Shown here piece after piece: positions 21,667 through 22,281 of a DNA stretch of 22,281 bases. The stretch's first letter is position 1; every line of letters starts with the position of its first letter. The stretch is from the NCBI GenBank assembly GCA_036503065.1, contig DASXXM010000213.1:1-22281 (forward strand), written 5' to 3'. The notes beneath the pieces were generated by a model, which saw nothing but the letters and a program-made list of their open reading frames with translations, did no database searches and had not been told where the DNA came from. This stretch comes from DATEPR01 sp036503065 (GTDB taxonomy: Bacteria > Actinomycetota > Actinomycetes > Mycobacteriales > Pseudonocardiaceae). The translations under genes and the position numbers were made by a program.

Positions 21667-22281
21667 TTACTCAGGTGGTGTCGGCCGCTGGTCGCGCAGC
21701 CAGTCGTACCAGTCGGCCGTGCCGTCGCCCCTGGTCGCGGACAGCGGCAGCACGGACGCGTTCGGCCGAACGGTGTCGACATGGCCGACGAACCGCTCGA
21801 CGTCGAAGTCGACATACGGCAGCAGGTCGATCTTGTTGAGCACCACGACGTCCGCGGTGCGAAACATGTGCGGGTACTTCAGCGGTTTGTCCGCGCCCTC
21901 GGTCACCGACATGATCACCACGCGGGACGCCTCGCCGAGATCGAACAGTGCGGGGCACACCAGGTTCCCGACGTTCTCCACGAACACCAGCGAGCCGCGC
22001 GGCGGGTCCAGCGTGCGCAGCGCGGCGGCCAGCATGTCCGCGTCGAGATGGCAGCCGGCACCGGTGTTCACCTGGACCACCGGGCAGCCGGTGGCCCTGA
22101 TCCGCTCGGCGTCGAACACGGTCTCCTGGTCGCCCTCGACCACCGAAACCGCCGGCACCGCCGGATCGCCCGCCAGGTCCCGGATGGTGCGCTCCAGCAG
22201 GGTCGTCTTGCCGGACCCGGGCGAGCTCATCAGGTTCACCGCGAGCGCGTCCCGGCCGGCCAGCCACGCGCGGTTGCGCTC
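21667..22281 (-). CDS. hypB: Hydrogenase/urease nickel incorporation GTPase HypB (partial)
   Basis: The C-terminal 204 residues of HypB; the N-terminus lies beyond the right edge. HypB is the GTPase that helps deliver nickel to [NiFe]-hydrogenase. Visible motifs are the P-loop SPGSGKTTLL, VVEGDQET (switch region), NTGAGCHLDA (metal-binding Cys-His), FVENVGNLVCP and the guanine-specificity NKIDLLPY. The frame stays open from the P-loop to base 22281 (ERNRAWLAGRDALAVNLM...), so the GTG at 22239 is not the true start. It implies further hyp/hydrogenase genes to the right. The gene ends 193 bp before the start of the secreted-protein gene on the same strand; that gap shows no clear feature. Confidence 0.95.
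   Translation of the reverse strand, partial: ERNRAWLAGRDALAVNLMSSPGSGKTTLLERTIRDLAGDPAVPAVSVVEGDQETVFDAERIRATGCPVVQVNTGAGCHLDADMLAAALRTLDPPRGSLVFVENVGNLVCPALFDLGEASRVVIMSVTEGADKPLKYPHMFRTADVVVLNKIDLLPYVDFDVERFVGHVDTVRPNASVLPLSATRGDGTADWYDWLRDQRPTPPE

Overview
The window is high-GC DNA with GTG starts, strong Shine-Dalgarno sites and families typical of filamentous Actinomycetota: a DUF3060 lipoprotein, NarL-type systems with short membrane kinases, a DivIVA-repeat protein, DUF1330, and a P450 beside regulators. A Pseudonocardiales-like host is my guess from gene style; there is no rRNA or other marker to confirm it. I see no tRNA, rRNA, CRISPR array, transposase or integrase.

Layout. (1) 1-470: repeat-rich DNA with nine copies of a TTTGCTATAGC core, most exactly 48 bp apart. 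(2) 460-4452, minus strand: two paralogous two-component systems in tandem, kinase-regulator-kinase-regulator, with a 74-bp tandem duplication across the start of the last gene. (3) 4635-9677: a DUF3060 lipoprotein divergent from the kinases, a patatin-like phospholipase, an acyltransferase-3 membrane protein, an alpha/beta hydrolase, a 91-aa DivIVA-repeat protein and a DUF1330 protein. (4) 9688-15554: the most notable region, an apparent isonitrile (isocyanide) biosynthetic locus. It holds a PvcA/IsnA-type isonitrile synthase, a PvcB/IsnB-type Fe(II)/2-oxoglutarate oxygenase and a styrene-monooxygenase-like flavoprotein in one tightly spaced operon. A MarR regulator follows, divergent from an SDR-family dehydratase/reductase and a cytochrome P450. 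(5) 16077-17197: a small secreted Cys-rich protein and a DUF1905/YdeI-type protein. (6) 17253-19839: a carotenoid-cleavage-type oxygenase and a membrane protein in an operon divergent from a PadR regulator. (7) 19918-22281: a large secreted protein with three C-terminal Cys repeats, and a HypB fragment cut by the window edge.

How the isonitrile genes may work together (inference): IsnA turns an aromatic amino acid, probably Tyr or Trp, into its isonitrile. IsnB oxidatively decarboxylates it to an aryl-vinyl isonitrile, which is chemically a substituted styrene (or the indole equivalent). The adjacent StyA-like flavoprotein is then well placed to epoxidise or hydroxylate that vinyl group, and the SDR and P450 could act later. 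A 27-bp near-perfect palindrome between marR and the SDR gene looks like the MarR operator.

Regulation is unusually readable here: that MarR palindrome, paired TGACATGTC boxes in the PadR promoter, an 11-bp dyad between the divIVA-like and DUF1330 genes, a 14-bp palindrome across the P450 start, and four long hairpins at gene ends.
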